From: Dactylosporangium siamense
GTDB lineage: Bacteria; Actinomycetota; Actinomycetes; Mycobacteriales; Micromonosporaceae
Assembly (NCBI RefSeq): GCF_016862795.1
Contig: NZ_BONQ01000042.1
Location: 1 to 59,883, forward strand
DNA: 59,883 nt
Reading direction: 5' to 3'
Position numbers and translations under genes: made by a program. Shown here piece by piece: positions 50,301-58,675 of the stretch. Each line of letters starts with the position of its first letter. Position 1 is the first letter of the stretch. The notes beneath the pieces are model-generated. The model was not told where the DNA came from, made no database searches, and saw only the letters and a list, made by a program, of their open reading frames with translations.

Positions 50301-51228
50301 CGCGCGAGTAGTCGCCGAAGAACATGCTGCTCTGGTACTCGGCGGGGAACTGGGTGCCGTGGTAGACCGGGCCGGCGGTGACCGCGCCGCTGCCGCCGTC
50401 GTGGTTGTAGGCGTGCAGCGGGTCCCGGTAGCCGGCGCAGGTCGCGGTGCAGCGGCCCTCGTTGACCGGCCAGCCGTAGTTGCCGCCCTTGACGATGAGG
50501 TTGAGCTCTTCCCACGTGTAGTCCCCGACGTCCCCGCCGTAGAGCCGGCCGGTGGCGCTGTCGAACTGGAACCGCCACGGGTTTCGGAAGCCGTATGCCC
50601 AGATCGCGCCGAGTTTTCCGGGCTGCCCGGCGAATGGGTTGTCGGGCGGAATGGTGCCGTCCGGGTTGATTCGCAGGATCTTGCCGTGTGGGTTGGTCAG
50701 ATCCTGTGCGTTCGGTGGATAGCCATTGTCGCCGACGGCGAAGTAAAGCTTTCCGTCCGGCCCGAACCTGATGCTCCCACCGACGTGCAGCAACTGCGAC
50801 GGCGATTGGGTCTGGAATATGGTGAACGGCCCGTCGGTGCCGATGTCACCGGACGCGTCGAAGCGCACGAGGTGATTCAGCAGGTCGTGACCGGTGTAAT
50901 AGAAGTAGACGTAGTGGTTGGCGACGCCGAACCCAGGGTCGAATGCGACGCCGATGAGTCCCCGGTCCCCCGATGCCTCCGAGGGCAGGTCAGCGAAGGG
51001 TTCGGGGAGGAGCCGGCCGTCCTTGAAAATCTTGATCTTGCCGGTGCGCTCCAGGATGAAGATGCGCCCGTCGGGGGCGATCTCGAATCCGGAAGGGCCG
51101 TCGAGTCCCGACCCGAGGACCAGTTGTGTGGTGAATCCGGGCGGGGTCGCCGCGACGGCCGGCGGCACCGGACCGACCAGTGATGCCACCAGCGTCAGCA
51201 ATGCGACAAAAGCCAGGCACTTGCGCAA
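47347..51228 (-). CDS. secreted glucose/sorbosone dehydrogenase-like protein with PKD and five PA14 domains
   Basis: This 1293-residue protein has a signal peptide (KCLAFVALLTLVASLVG). The six-bladed GSDH/PQQ-type propeller spans about 30-365 (FEIAPDGRIFILERTGKIKI; HGKILRINPDG; YGFRNPWRFQFD; DVGDYTWEELN). A PKD domain follows at about 370-455, Ig-like segments at about 455-650, then five PA14 lectin-like domains, each with a DDGxRL/VxxD motif and a following W-DQ word. It may oxidise or bind sugars at the cell surface. The start is TTG 51228 after GGTGGGG; no other start is in frame. It leads the glycosyltransferase operon. Confidence 0.9.
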   Translation of the reverse strand: MRKCLAFVALLTLVASLVGPVPPAVAATPPGFTTQLVLGSGLDGPSGFEIAPDGRIFILERTGKIKIFKDGRLLPEPFADLPSEASGDRGLIGVAFDPGFGVANHYVYFYYTGHDLLNHLVRFDASGDIGTDGPFTIFQTQSPSQLLHVGGSIRFGPDGKLYFAVGDNGYPPNAQDLTNPHGKILRINPDGTIPPDNPFAGQPGKLGAIWAYGFRNPWRFQFDSATGRLYGGDVGDYTWEELNLIVKGGNYGWPVNEGRCTATCAGYRDPLHAYNHDGGSGAVTAGPVYHGTQFPAEYQSSMFFGDYSRGFIKQALLDDAGQITQVKDFDPEAGSVVDLKVGPDGSLYYITYFPGQLYKVSYSLAGSAPVVRATADSTGGQQPLTVHFSSAGTSDPDGDDLTYHWDLGDGTSSTAPNPTKTYSTVGVRTVTLTVSDGQNTVASKPIVVQVGAPPTVQVAAPVDGALYTSGDTITYNAFGTEAAGYDVSDGDIKTEVFLHHNTHIHPFVGPLTGRVGTFTIPVTGEASADTWFEIKVTVTDRNGLTSAKSVFIYPRTSLMTFRTNPPGLGLTLDGVPIATPDTVHGVVGFKRELAAPPSLQGADGNMYHFTGWSDGGAIRHFITTPPTEEAQSATWTANYAPSAPFLGEYFNNKELAGPPALTRQDKKVEFIWADGPPGPGVNADNFSARWSKTQYFAAGRYRFTIASDDGARLFLDDEIVIDQWHDQGTTAYDYVADLAAGPHKVRMEFFDTAVDATATLSWDTTPDQPRDEYIAEYWNTPGAGSAPTLPATRPQLIRSETGVDHDWGLGSPDPVIDVDHFAARYTRSVTLASGYYDFVTTTDDGVRLWVDGQKVIDHWGDQGVTQYTARLALGGGAHTIVMEYYENGAGAVARLAWDRAGDLPPAPPWSASYWNTPGSGSQPSIPLRAPDLQRTETAIDHPYGDGGPGDGIGDDHFIAVYTRTDVLPSGLYRFSGASDDGVRVYVDDQLILNKWRDQNEEFTADKLLLGGPHAIRVEYYENAAGARLQFGYRRVGDVTSPPGWDGVYYLGTDLAGTPAMLRQDPGVDFDWGLGAPGPGVPADGYSVRWTRTDNLAAGVYTFKLLADDGVRLYVDGVLVLDEWRDQPPSTFVVQRSLAEGAHVIVVEYYEKTGGAIVRLSYDKTADPPAPVPWTASFYSNTTATGAPVLTRQDLAIDHDWGAEAPAEGLPADGFSARWTRTDHLPGGTYRITATSDDGIRVSIDGAVVIDGWSDHPPTTYTFETALAEGDHTFTVEYFDSGGGALARCSVIRL

Positions 51229-51298
51229 TTCCCCACCCCACAGTCGTCCCTCGGCGTGAATCCTCGGGTCGCTGTGTGATGCGGCAATAGCGATTCAT

Positions 51299-51354
51299 CG
51301 AATGAACGGTGACGAAATTGCGTCGGCATTGTTTCGCCGCCGCCGTTCATTTCG
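51299..51354. promoter_or_regulatory. inverted repeat upstream of the PA14 operon
   Basis: CGAATGAACGG (51299-51309) and CCGTTCATTTCG (51343-51354) form an interrupted inverted repeat in an AT-richer stretch between the P450 stop and the PA14-protein start. It may be an operator for the operon or the P450 terminator. Two GAAATTG words lie inside and after it. Confidence 0.4.
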
Positions 51355-51404
51355 CGGTCGCACAGGAATGCGGCGAAATTGTTCTTCCGGAAACATGCCG
51401 GAGG

Positions 51405-52688
51405 CTAAACAGTCACTGACGCCGCCACCGGTAGCGAGGCGTAACCGCGCAGCACCCGGGTGCGCCGGCGGCGCGGGGTGCCGTCAATGGCGAGGTCCGG
51501 GTGCCGATCGAACAGCGTCTTGAGACCCACCTCGCCCTCCAGGCGGGCGAGCGCGGCGCCGAGGCAGTAGTGCACGCCGCCGGAGAACGACAGGTGGTCC
51601 CGGGCGTTGGACCGGGTGACGTCGAAGCGGGCCGGGTCGGTGAACACCGCGGGGTCGCGGTTCGCGCCGCCGAGCATGGGCACGACCACGTGCCCGGGCC
51701 TCAGCTCGGTGCCGGCGATCTCGACGGGCCGCTGGCAGACCCTGGCCGTGTTCTGCACCGGCGAGTCGTAGCGCAGCATCTCCTCCACGGCACCCCGCCA
51801 CAGCCCCGGGTCCGCCTTCAGGGCCTCGAGCTGGTCCGGGTGCGTCATGAGCAGCGCGGCACCCGTGCCGAGGAGGTTGACGGTCGTCTCGAAGCCCGCG
51901 GCGAGGAGCAGGCCGGCGGTGGCGAGGAGCTCGTCGTCGGTGAGCTGCTCCCCTTCCAGGTGGACGAGCTGGCTGAGCAGGTCGTCGCCGGGCGCCTTCC
52001 GGAGCCGCTCGAAGTGCCCGCGCATCCAGGCGTTGCTCCGCCGGATGCCGATCTCGGTCCGCCGGTACTGCCGATAGGACAGGCCCAGGTCGAGCGTCGG
52101 CGCGGCCGCGGTCCCCCAGTCCAGGAACTGCCGCCGCATGCTCAGCGGGACGCCGAGGATGTCGGCGATGACGGTGACGGGCAGCAGCGCGGCGTAGCGC
52201 TCCACCAGGTCGAACCGCGGCCCCAGCCCGTCCAGCAGCTCCTCGGCGGTCCGCTCGATCCTGGGCCGCAGCGCCTCGATCGCCCTGGCCGTGAAGACCT
52301 TCGAGACGAGGCGGCGATACCGGGTGTGGTCCGGCGGGTCGGTCACCAGCATCGACGGCGGGTCGACCGGGCCGATCGGCGCGGTGCGCCGGGCCAGCCG
52401 CCACAACAGCGCGACCGGGGCGGGCAGCCGCCGGTCACTGAAGCCGACCCCGAACGCGTCGCTGCGCAGCACGGCCGACGCCACGTCGTGCCGGGCGGTG
52501 GCCCACATGAGGCTGCCACGCACGAGCGGGCCCTGGGCCCGGATCTGGTCGTAGAAGGGATAGGGATCCGCGCGCACCTCGGGATCGACGAAGTACCGCG
52601 CCTGGACGTCCCCCTTGCGGGCCGCGGAACTGATTCCCATCCGCGCGAAGCCGTGCTTGGTGGCCCACCGCAGTGCCGTTCCGCTCAT
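51405..52688 (-). CDS. cytochrome P450
   Basis: This 427-residue P450 has the I-helix LLLAAGFETTVNLL near 240, the K-helix ExxR in EEMLRYDSPVQ and the heme-ligand loop FSGGVHYCLGAALARLE with Cys near 375, all as in soluble bacterial CYPs. ATG 52688 lies 8 bases after TACCGT; a GTG or TTG further upstream is less likely. No ferredoxin gene adjoins it, so redox partners are elsewhere. Substrate unknown. Confidence 0.93.
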   Translation of the reverse strand: MSGTALRWATKHGFARMGISSAARKGDVQARYFVDPEVRADPYPFYDQIRAQGPLVRGSLMWATARHDVASAVLRSDAFGVGFSDRRLPAPVALLWRLARRTAPIGPVDPPSMLVTDPPDHTRYRRLVSKVFTARAIEALRPRIERTAEELLDGLGPRFDLVERYAALLPVTVIADILGVPLSMRRQFLDWGTAAAPTLDLGLSYRQYRRTEIGIRRSNAWMRGHFERLRKAPGDDLLSQLVHLEGEQLTDDELLATAGLLLAAGFETTVNLLGTGAALLMTHPDQLEALKADPGLWRGAVEEMLRYDSPVQNTARVCQRPVEIAGTELRPGHVVVPMLGGANRDPAVFTDPARFDVTRSNARDHLSFSGGVHYCLGAALARLEGEVGLKTLFDRHPDLAIDGTPRRRRTRVLRGYASLPVAASVTV

Positions 52689-52730
52689 GGTACTGAACGG
52701 TACCAGCACTGCGGTGGAACCGGGACCACC

Positions 52731-54221
52731 TCAGCCCGTGGCGCGGGGACGGGTCGTGACCGCCGAGAGGGGGACCGCTACGTCTTCAAGGGACTTGCCC
52801 TCGGCGTCGACCCCGAGGAACCACTCGACCACCCCACCGATGATCATCACGGCCGCACCGATCAGGTACCCGATGAACAGCTTGCCGGGGTCCTCGCCCT
52901 CACCGATCAGCCAGCCGTAGAAGATCGGCCCGATGGCGCCGAAGCACTGGGCGATGGCGAAGAACACCGCGATCGCCTGGGCCCGGATCTCGAGGGGGAA
53001 GATCTCGCTGACGGTCAGATACGCCGAGCTGGCGCCGGCCGAGGCGAAGAAGAAGATGACGCACCACGCGAGGGTCTGGGTGACCGCGGTGAGCATCCCC
53101 GCGTCGAACATCCACGCCGAGATCGCCAGGAGCACGCCCGACAGCACGTACGTACCGGTGATCATCTTGCGCCGGCCGATCGAGTCGAAGAGGTGCCCGA
53201 GCAGCAGCGGGCCGGCGAGGTTGCCGAGGGCGAAGGCGATCAGGTAGATCGGGGTCTTCTCCGCGTCGACGTCGTAGAACTTCGCCAGGACCAGCGTGTA
53301 GGTGAAGAAGATCGCGTTGTACAGGAACGACTGCGTGATCATCAGGGTCGCGGACAGCGCCGATCGGGACGGCAGCTGCCGGAACAGGACCTTGATCAGC
53401 GACAGGTACCCGTGCGACGCGGACGGCCGGATCTCGATCGCCTTGCTCTCGTCGAGCGGGGCGAGGGTCTGCCCGGAGCGCTCGACGTCACGTTCGATCG
53501 AGGCGATGCTCTCCTCGGCCTCCTGCTCGCGACCGTGCATGACCAGCCAGCGTGGGCTCTCCGGCAGGTGTTTGCGCAGGCTCCAGATGGCCAGGCCGAT
53601 GATCGGCCCGATCAGGAAGCCCAGCCGCCAGCTGATGTTCAGCGAGATGTGGTTGAGCAGGATGTACGTGCCCAGGGTGCCGATGATCGCGCCGCCCCAG
53701 TAGGTGCCGTTGACGCCGATGTCGACGCGGCCGCGATATCTGGCCGGCATCATCTCGTCGATCGCCGAGTTGATCGCCGCATACTCGCCGCCGATGCCGG
53801 CGCCGGCGATGAATCTCGTCAGGTAGAGGAAGACCAGGCTCAGCGTGCCGTTGCCCCAGGTCAGCGCGGTCAGGGCGTTGCCCGCGAGGTAGACGCCGAG
53901 GGTGACGACGAAGAGGTTCTTGCGGCCGAGGGCGTCGGACAGGCGGCCGAAGAACAGCGCGCCGAAGACCTCGCCCAGCAGGTACACGGTCGCGATGGCG
54001 CCGACCTGGGTACTGCTGAGACCGAGGGTCTCCTCCTTGTTGAGCACCGCACCCACGGCGCTCGCGATGGTGATCTCCAGGCCGTCGAGGACCCAGGCGG
54101 TGCCCAGCGCCAGCACCATCCTGGTGTGGAACGGGGCCCAGGTCAACCGGTCGATCCGGGCGGGGATGAGGCTGCGGATGATGCCGCCGGTCGAGGCCGC
54201 GGCGGACTGCGTGTCGGACAA
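52731..54221 (-). CDS. MFS transporter, sugar-porter type
   Basis: This 496-residue protein has twelve predicted helices and the MFS motifs GRLSDALGRKNLF after helix 2, RFIAGAGIGGEYAAINSA in helix 4, LPESPRWLVMHGREQEAEESI at the central loop and DSIGRRKMITG in the second half. This is the sugar porter/metabolite:H+ symporter pattern. TTG 54221 is chosen because GGGAGG lies 6-7 bases upstream and no better start exists. It is divergent from the GH64 gene and may take up released oligosaccharide. Confidence 0.88.
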   Translation of the reverse strand: MSDTQSAAASTGGIIRSLIPARIDRLTWAPFHTRMVLALGTAWVLDGLEITIASAVGAVLNKEETLGLSSTQVGAIATVYLLGEVFGALFFGRLSDALGRKNLFVVTLGVYLAGNALTALTWGNGTLSLVFLYLTRFIAGAGIGGEYAAINSAIDEMMPARYRGRVDIGVNGTYWGGAIIGTLGTYILLNHISLNISWRLGFLIGPIIGLAIWSLRKHLPESPRWLVMHGREQEAEESIASIERDVERSGQTLAPLDESKAIEIRPSASHGYLSLIKVLFRQLPSRSALSATLMITQSFLYNAIFFTYTLVLAKFYDVDAEKTPIYLIAFALGNLAGPLLLGHLFDSIGRRKMITGTYVLSGVLLAISAWMFDAGMLTAVTQTLAWCVIFFFASAGASSAYLTVSEIFPLEIRAQAIAVFFAIAQCFGAIGPIFYGWLIGEGEDPGKLFIGYLIGAAVMIIGGVVEWFLGVDAEGKSLEDVAVPLSAVTTRPRATG

Positions 54222-54285
54222 GGTGCACCTCCCAGGATTCCCTCCCAGCCCCGTGCCCCCATCGGCGAACCTCAAAACGCGGCCC

Positions 54286-54314
54286 TTGACGCCCTCGCAT
54301 GGATCGACCACTCT
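54286..54314 (+). promoter_or_regulatory. promoter of the GH64 gene
   Basis: TTGACG (54286-54291) and CACTCT (54309-54314) are separated by 17 bases, a good fit to a housekeeping sigma promoter of actinomycetes. The predicted transcription start falls at about 54321, immediately before the AGAGAGCGCTCTCT operator. Confidence 0.55.
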
Positions 54315-54322
54315 GAGTGTCG

Positions 54323-54336
54323 AGAGAGCGCTCTCT
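54323..54336. promoter_or_regulatory. GAGAGCGCTCTC operator (LacI/CebR-like) of GH64
   Basis: AGAGAGCGCTCTCT is a perfect 14-bp palindrome with the central GCGC of CebR/CelR/BglR-type operators. It lies at the predicted start of transcription of the GH64 gene and 102 bases before the divergent MFS start. A LacI-family repressor released by oligosaccharide is the expected partner. The LacI gene at 34087 is preceded by a different palindrome and is probably not it. Confidence 0.75.
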
Positions 54337-54440
54337 TCCCGCTTCGCGACCGACGCCCGCCAGCACCGGCAACCGCCCTCCCGGTGCATCGACGTGGTGC
54401 GGCGCCGGTCGACCACACCCTTCACCAGGGAGAGAGACCC

Positions 54441-56201
54441 ATGCGCAGACTGAAGGGCCGGCGCCTCGCCGGCCTGCTCGTGGCGACCCTGATCGCCGGG
54501 TACGTCGCCATCACCGTCACCTCCGAGGCCAGCGCCGCCGGCCCGCTACTGTCCCAGGGCAGGCCCACGACCGCGTCGTCGACCGAGAACGCCGCGTCCG
54601 GCGCGGCCCTCGCGACCGACGGCAACACCGGCACCCGCTGGTCCAGCGCGTTCAGCGATCCCCAGTGGATCCAGGTCGACCTCGGCGCCACCGCCGCCGT
54701 CGACCAGGTGGTGCTCAACTGGGAGGCCGCCTACGCGCGGTCGTTCACCATCCAGCTGTCCACCAACGGCACCACCTGGACGACGGCCTACTCGACCACC
54801 ACCGGCGCCGGCGGCATCCAGACCCTCGCGGTGTCGGGCAGTGCCCGGTACGTGCGGATGAACGGCACCGCGCGGGCCACCGCCTACGGCTACTCGCTGT
54901 GGGAGTTCCAGGTGTTCGGCACGATCGGCGGCACCGGGTGCGGGACCGCGAACGCCGCCCAGGGCAGGCCCACGACCGCGTCGTCGACGGAGAACGCCGC
55001 CTCCGGCGCGGCCCTCGCGACCGACGGCAACACCGGCACCCGCTGGTCCAGCGCGTTCAGCGACCCGCAATGGATCCAGGTCGACCTGGGTGCGACGGCC
55101 ACCATCTGCCAGGTGGTGCTCAACTGGGAGGCCGCCTACGCCACGTCGTTCACCATCCAGCTGTCCACCAACGGCACGACCTGGACGACGGCCTACTCCA
55201 CGACGACCGGCACCGGCGGCATCCAGACCCTGACCGTGTCGGGCAGCGCCCGGTACGTGCGGATGAACGGCACCGCGCGGGCCACCGCCTACGGCTACTC
55301 GCTGTGGGAGCTGCAGGTGCGCACGACCGGCGGGTCGACGTCGCAGCCGCCCACCTCGCAACCGCCGACCTCACAGCCGCCCGGGTCGTTCTGGGGTGAC
55401 ACGTCCACGATCCCGAACCCGGCCAACGTCGTCATGGTCAAGGTGCTGAACCGCACCAACGGCCAGTACCCGGACAGCCAGGTGTACTGGAGCTTCAACG
55501 GGCAGACGCACAGCATCGCCGAGCAGCCCTACCTGGACATGCCCGCCAACTCCGCCGGCCGCATGTACTTCTACCTGGGCAGCCCGACCAGCCAGTACTA
55601 CGACTTCATCGAGTTCACCGTCGGGCCGGCGGTCTTCAACGGCAACACGACCCGCGTCGACGCCTTCGGCCTGAAGCTGGCGATGCGGCTGCACGCCCGC
55701 GACGGCTACGACGTGCAGGTCGGCGAGGACCAGGCGACGTTCGCCGAGAGCCGGGCGACGACGTTCCAGCGGTTCATCGACGAGGTCCCGGCACAGTTCG
55801 ACGTCCTGGCCCAGTCGCAGGCGCCCTACCGGATCATCGCGCCGGGCAGCGACCCGACGTTCCGCACCGGCGGCGTCAACGCGAACTACTTCACCGCCTA
55901 CGCCTCGCAGTACGGCATCAACGCCCCGACGTCGGACGTCTTCGGCTGCGCCGGGGTCCTCGCCAACGACCCGGCGAACTGCGCGGCGCTCAACCGGCAC
56001 GTGCGGCAGCTGCCGCAGTCGCAGTGGTCGACGCCGAGCCTGTACTACCAGGCCGCGCCGGCGAACTACTACGCGAAGTTCTGGCACGACCACGCCATCG
56101 ACAAGCTGTCGTACGGCTTCCCGTACGACGACTACGCCGGCCAGTCGTCGTTCGTCTCGCACGGTAACCCGCAGTGGCTGCTGGTGGCCGTGGGCTGGTA
56201 A
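54441..56201 (+). CDS. secreted GH64 beta-1,3-glucanase with two discoidin (F5/8C) domains
   Basis: This 586-residue protein has a signal peptide (RRLKGRRLAGLLVATLIAG) and two nearly identical F5/8 type C carbohydrate-binding domains at about 38-165 and 172-295 (WIQVDLGATA; LNWEAAYA; VRMNGTARATAYGYSLWE). A short PPTSQ linker leads to a GH64 thaumatin-like catalytic domain at about 318-586 (VMVKVLNRTNGQYPDSQVYW; FAESRATTFQRFIDEVP; PANYYAKFWHDHAID). It breaks beta-1,3-glucan, for example fungal walls. AGGGAGAGAGACCC precedes ATG 54441. Regulated from the operator at 54323. Confidence 0.92.
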   Translation: MRRLKGRRLAGLLVATLIAGYVAITVTSEASAAGPLLSQGRPTTASSTENAASGAALATDGNTGTRWSSAFSDPQWIQVDLGATAAVDQVVLNWEAAYARSFTIQLSTNGTTWTTAYSTTTGAGGIQTLAVSGSARYVRMNGTARATAYGYSLWEFQVFGTIGGTGCGTANAAQGRPTTASSTENAASGAALATDGNTGTRWSSAFSDPQWIQVDLGATATICQVVLNWEAAYATSFTIQLSTNGTTWTTAYSTTTGTGGIQTLTVSGSARYVRMNGTARATAYGYSLWELQVRTTGGSTSQPPTSQPPTSQPPGSFWGDTSTIPNPANVVMVKVLNRTNGQYPDSQVYWSFNGQTHSIAEQPYLDMPANSAGRMYFYLGSPTSQYYDFIEFTVGPAVFNGNTTRVDAFGLKLAMRLHARDGYDVQVGEDQATFAESRATTFQRFIDEVPAQFDVLAQSQAPYRIIAPGSDPTFRTGGVNANYFTAYASQYGINAPTSDVFGCAGVLANDPANCAALNRHVRQLPQSQWSTPSLYYQAAPANYYAKFWHDHAIDKLSYGFPYDDYAGQSSFVSHGNPQWLLVAVGW

Positions 56202-56205
56202 CGCA

Positions 56206-56235
56206 GTGACGGGCACCCCATGGGGTGCCCGTCAC
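56206..56235. terminator. 30-bp perfect palindrome between convergent genes
   Basis: GTGACGGGCACCCCA (56206-56220) is followed immediately by its exact reverse complement. It starts 4 bases after the GH64 stop and ends 15 bases before the stop of the convergent M6 peptidase gene, so it is a bidirectional terminator. No T-run is present. Confidence 0.8.
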
Positions 56236-56250
56236 CGTGTCAGCGCAGCG

Positions 56251-58461
56251 TCAGGAACTGCCGCCCGGCTGGAGGACGCCGTTCACCGTGAGGGTGTACG
56301 GCGCGTACTGCTGGACCTGCTCCGTCGGCTCGTCGTAGGCGACGACCGCCACGACCTTCGGGAACAGCGACAGCAGCGCCAGCTGGATCCAGTTCAGCGA
56401 GACGGTGTTCTTCCCGGTGAACTCGAACTGCCAGGCGAGGTGGTTCGCGTCGTCGATGCCGACGAGCTTGACGTGCCAGTTCTTGACCGCGACCGGCTTG
56501 ATCTCCGTCGGCGAGTCGAACGGGGCCAGGCTGGACCCGTCGCTCAGCAGCGTGCCGCCGAGGGTGATGTCGTCGAGGAGCAGACCGCCCTCGTTGACAC
56601 CGCCGTCGCTGACGTAGCGGAAGCCCAGCAGGATCGACTTGCCCGCGTACGCGGACAGGTCGTAGCTGTGCGCCTCGAAGCCGGTCGTCGTGCCGTTCAG
56701 GCCGGGCCCGAGCGGCGCGTCGACGGTCCGGTCACCGGGGATCGCGGTGTAGGTCGTGCCACCGTCGGTGGAGACCACGACGTAGCCGTAGTCGTAACCG
56801 AGCTCGGCGCCGTACTTCGCCTGGAAGGACAGCGTCGCGTTGGTGGCCGGAACCGTCACCGGGAGGACCGCGGTGGCGTCGGTGTTGTTGGCGTTGCCCG
56901 AGAACAGCACCGAGTTGCCCGGCCGGTCGGGGTCGTTGTTCACCAGCGTCCAAGCCAGCGGCAGAGCCGGCAGCTGGGCGGCGCCCGAGAACTTCAAGGA
57001 CCGCAGGTCCTTGCCCTTGATGGCCGTGCCGTTCTTCTGCAGCAGCACGTAGTCGGCACCGTTGGGCGCCGCTCCGGGCACGCTGTAGCTCTGCGTGTTC
57101 GCGAGGTTGACCGAGGAGCGGACGCTCTTCGACGTGACCTTCTTCTTGTCCGCACCGAGCACGATGCTGAACCGCGAGTCGTCAAGGAGCTTGTCCAGCA
57201 GCACCGACGACTGGTAGTCGTGCAGCACCGTGTACACGTCCTTGGCGCCCTCGGCCTTCACCGCGGCGTCGAGGCTGGCGAGACCCTGCAGACCCGCGTC
57301 GCGGTGCAGCTTCTCGATGATGTCCTGACCGTAGTGGTCGTAGAGGTACAGCATCAGCTGGTATGCGTTGCCGTAGTCGGCGAGCACACCGGCGCCGCTG
57401 CCGCCCTCACCCCAGAGGTTGAGCGAGTTCTGGGAGCCACCGCAGTCACGCGGGTTGGGGTTGAAGGGTGTCTGCACCGGGCCGTAACCCTGGAAGCAGT
57501 ACAGGTGGCTGTCGCCACCCTTGTCGTAGACCGTCTTGGTGCCGTCGACGTAGCCGGTGAGCGTCTGCGCGAAGTCGGACAGACCCTCGTTCATCCAGGT
57601 CGTCTCGTTCGGGTCGACGTAGGACAGCAGCAGGTGCTGCCACTCGTGCGCGAACGTGCCCTCGTAGAGGGTCGGCCTGGCCGGGCGGCTGACGCACACG
57701 TCACTGGACGGCGCGTCAACGGGGTTGGCACCGGTGCGGTGCTCCCAGTCGAACGCGTCGATCGTCATGACGTTGCGGTCGAACAGCTCGTTGAACTGCG
57801 TCGAGAAGAAGCCGGCGATGTAGGTCGTCGCGGCCGGGAACGTGTAGTAGTTGTCGTCCCGGACGTTGTCGACCAGCGTCACCGTCTTCTCGCCGCCGCC
57901 GGTGTACACGCCACCGTTACCGTTGGCGTCCGGGCCGAGCAGCGCGTTGCTGCCGTCCCGGTCCGGCGGGGTGCTGAAGGCGGCGGTCTCCTTCGGGTAC
58001 ATGTTGGTGTCGAACTCGTGGATGAAGTTCGCCACCTGAGCGTCGGTGACCGTGGTCGTGTTCGGCACCGCGTTGCGGCAGTCGCCCGCCGGGAACGAGG
58101 TGTCGACCGCGACCCAGACCTCGATGTGCTCGCCGACCCCGCGCAGGACGTAGTCCTTGCGGTACAGCCGGCCCTGGTAGTCGTCCGAACCCAGCCACTG
58201 ACGGACCGTGCCGACGGTCGGGGTCTCCCCCGCGGCGAGTGCCCGCCGCGCCGATGGCTTGGCCATCTTCGACGTGTCGACCAGCTTGCCGTCCAACGTG
58301 AAGTTCGTGCGGGTCAGGTGCCGCGTGTCGGACGCCGTGCTCGCACTGGACGCCGCAGGCGCCTTGACCGGGGCCGCCGAGGCCGGGGAACCCGGCAGCG
58401 CGACGAGCACCGGCGCGGCGAGGACGACGACCGCGGTCGTGACCAGGCGTTTTCGCACCAT
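56251..58461 (-). CDS. secreted M6-like (immune inhibitor A type) metallopeptidase
   Basis: This 736-residue protein has a signal peptide (RKRLVTTAVVVLAAPVLVAL). The catalytic domain has TFAHEWQHLLLSYVDPNETT near 265, the HExxH zinc site, with WMNEGLSDFAQ supplying the third ligand Glu. A C-terminal jelly-roll module follows (LSFQAKYGAELGYDYGYVVV; GFRYVSDGGVNEGGLLLDDI), as in InhA-type peptidases. GAGGAGG precedes ATG 58461. A small hairpin (ACGGGC/GCCCGT, 58513-58529) lies in the promoter region. Extracellular proteolysis is inferred. Confidence 0.9.
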   Translation of the reverse strand: MVRKRLVTTAVVVLAAPVLVALPGSPASAAPVKAPAASSASTASDTRHLTRTNFTLDGKLVDTSKMAKPSARRALAAGETPTVGTVRQWLGSDDYQGRLYRKDYVLRGVGEHIEVWVAVDTSFPAGDCRNAVPNTTTVTDAQVANFIHEFDTNMYPKETAAFSTPPDRDGSNALLGPDANGNGGVYTGGGEKTVTLVDNVRDDNYYTFPAATTYIAGFFSTQFNELFDRNVMTIDAFDWEHRTGANPVDAPSSDVCVSRPARPTLYEGTFAHEWQHLLLSYVDPNETTWMNEGLSDFAQTLTGYVDGTKTVYDKGGDSHLYCFQGYGPVQTPFNPNPRDCGGSQNSLNLWGEGGSGAGVLADYGNAYQLMLYLYDHYGQDIIEKLHRDAGLQGLASLDAAVKAEGAKDVYTVLHDYQSSVLLDKLLDDSRFSIVLGADKKKVTSKSVRSSVNLANTQSYSVPGAAPNGADYVLLQKNGTAIKGKDLRSLKFSGAAQLPALPLAWTLVNNDPDRPGNSVLFSGNANNTDATAVLPVTVPATNATLSFQAKYGAELGYDYGYVVVSTDGGTTYTAIPGDRTVDAPLGPGLNGTTTGFEAHSYDLSAYAGKSILLGFRYVSDGGVNEGGLLLDDITLGGTLLSDGSSLAPFDSPTEIKPVAVKNWHVKLVGIDDANHLAWQFEFTGKNTVSLNWIQLALLSLFPKVVAVVAYDEPTEQVQQYAPYTLTVNGVLQPGGSS

Positions 58462-58675
58462 GAAGCCTCCTCAAGTCGGTCTGCACGCCGGGCGGGGTCA
58501 CCGTGACCGGAAACGGGCAGACCGCCCGTGATGATATTGACAACGCACAGTATCGCCGCGGGTTCCATCGGCGAGGTTCGCATCGAAGTGCGAGGGTGTA
58601 GACGAGGGATCGATTGCATCGGATGCCGTCAATGCACTGATTCCGTCGGCAGCGGTTGCGCATACCGTGGGACCC

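Noticed and set aside
51405-54221. Natural-product cluster around the P450
   Set aside because: Neighbours are a sugar porter, glycan enzymes and hydrolases; no synthase, carrier protein or tailoring set is present.
51501-54440. Very long plus-strand frame joined to the GH64 gene
   Set aside because: It is antisense to the P450 and MFS genes, which have clear domains. The product before residue 981 is Arg/Gly/Asp low-complexity, and a signal peptide with a ribosome site starts at 54441.
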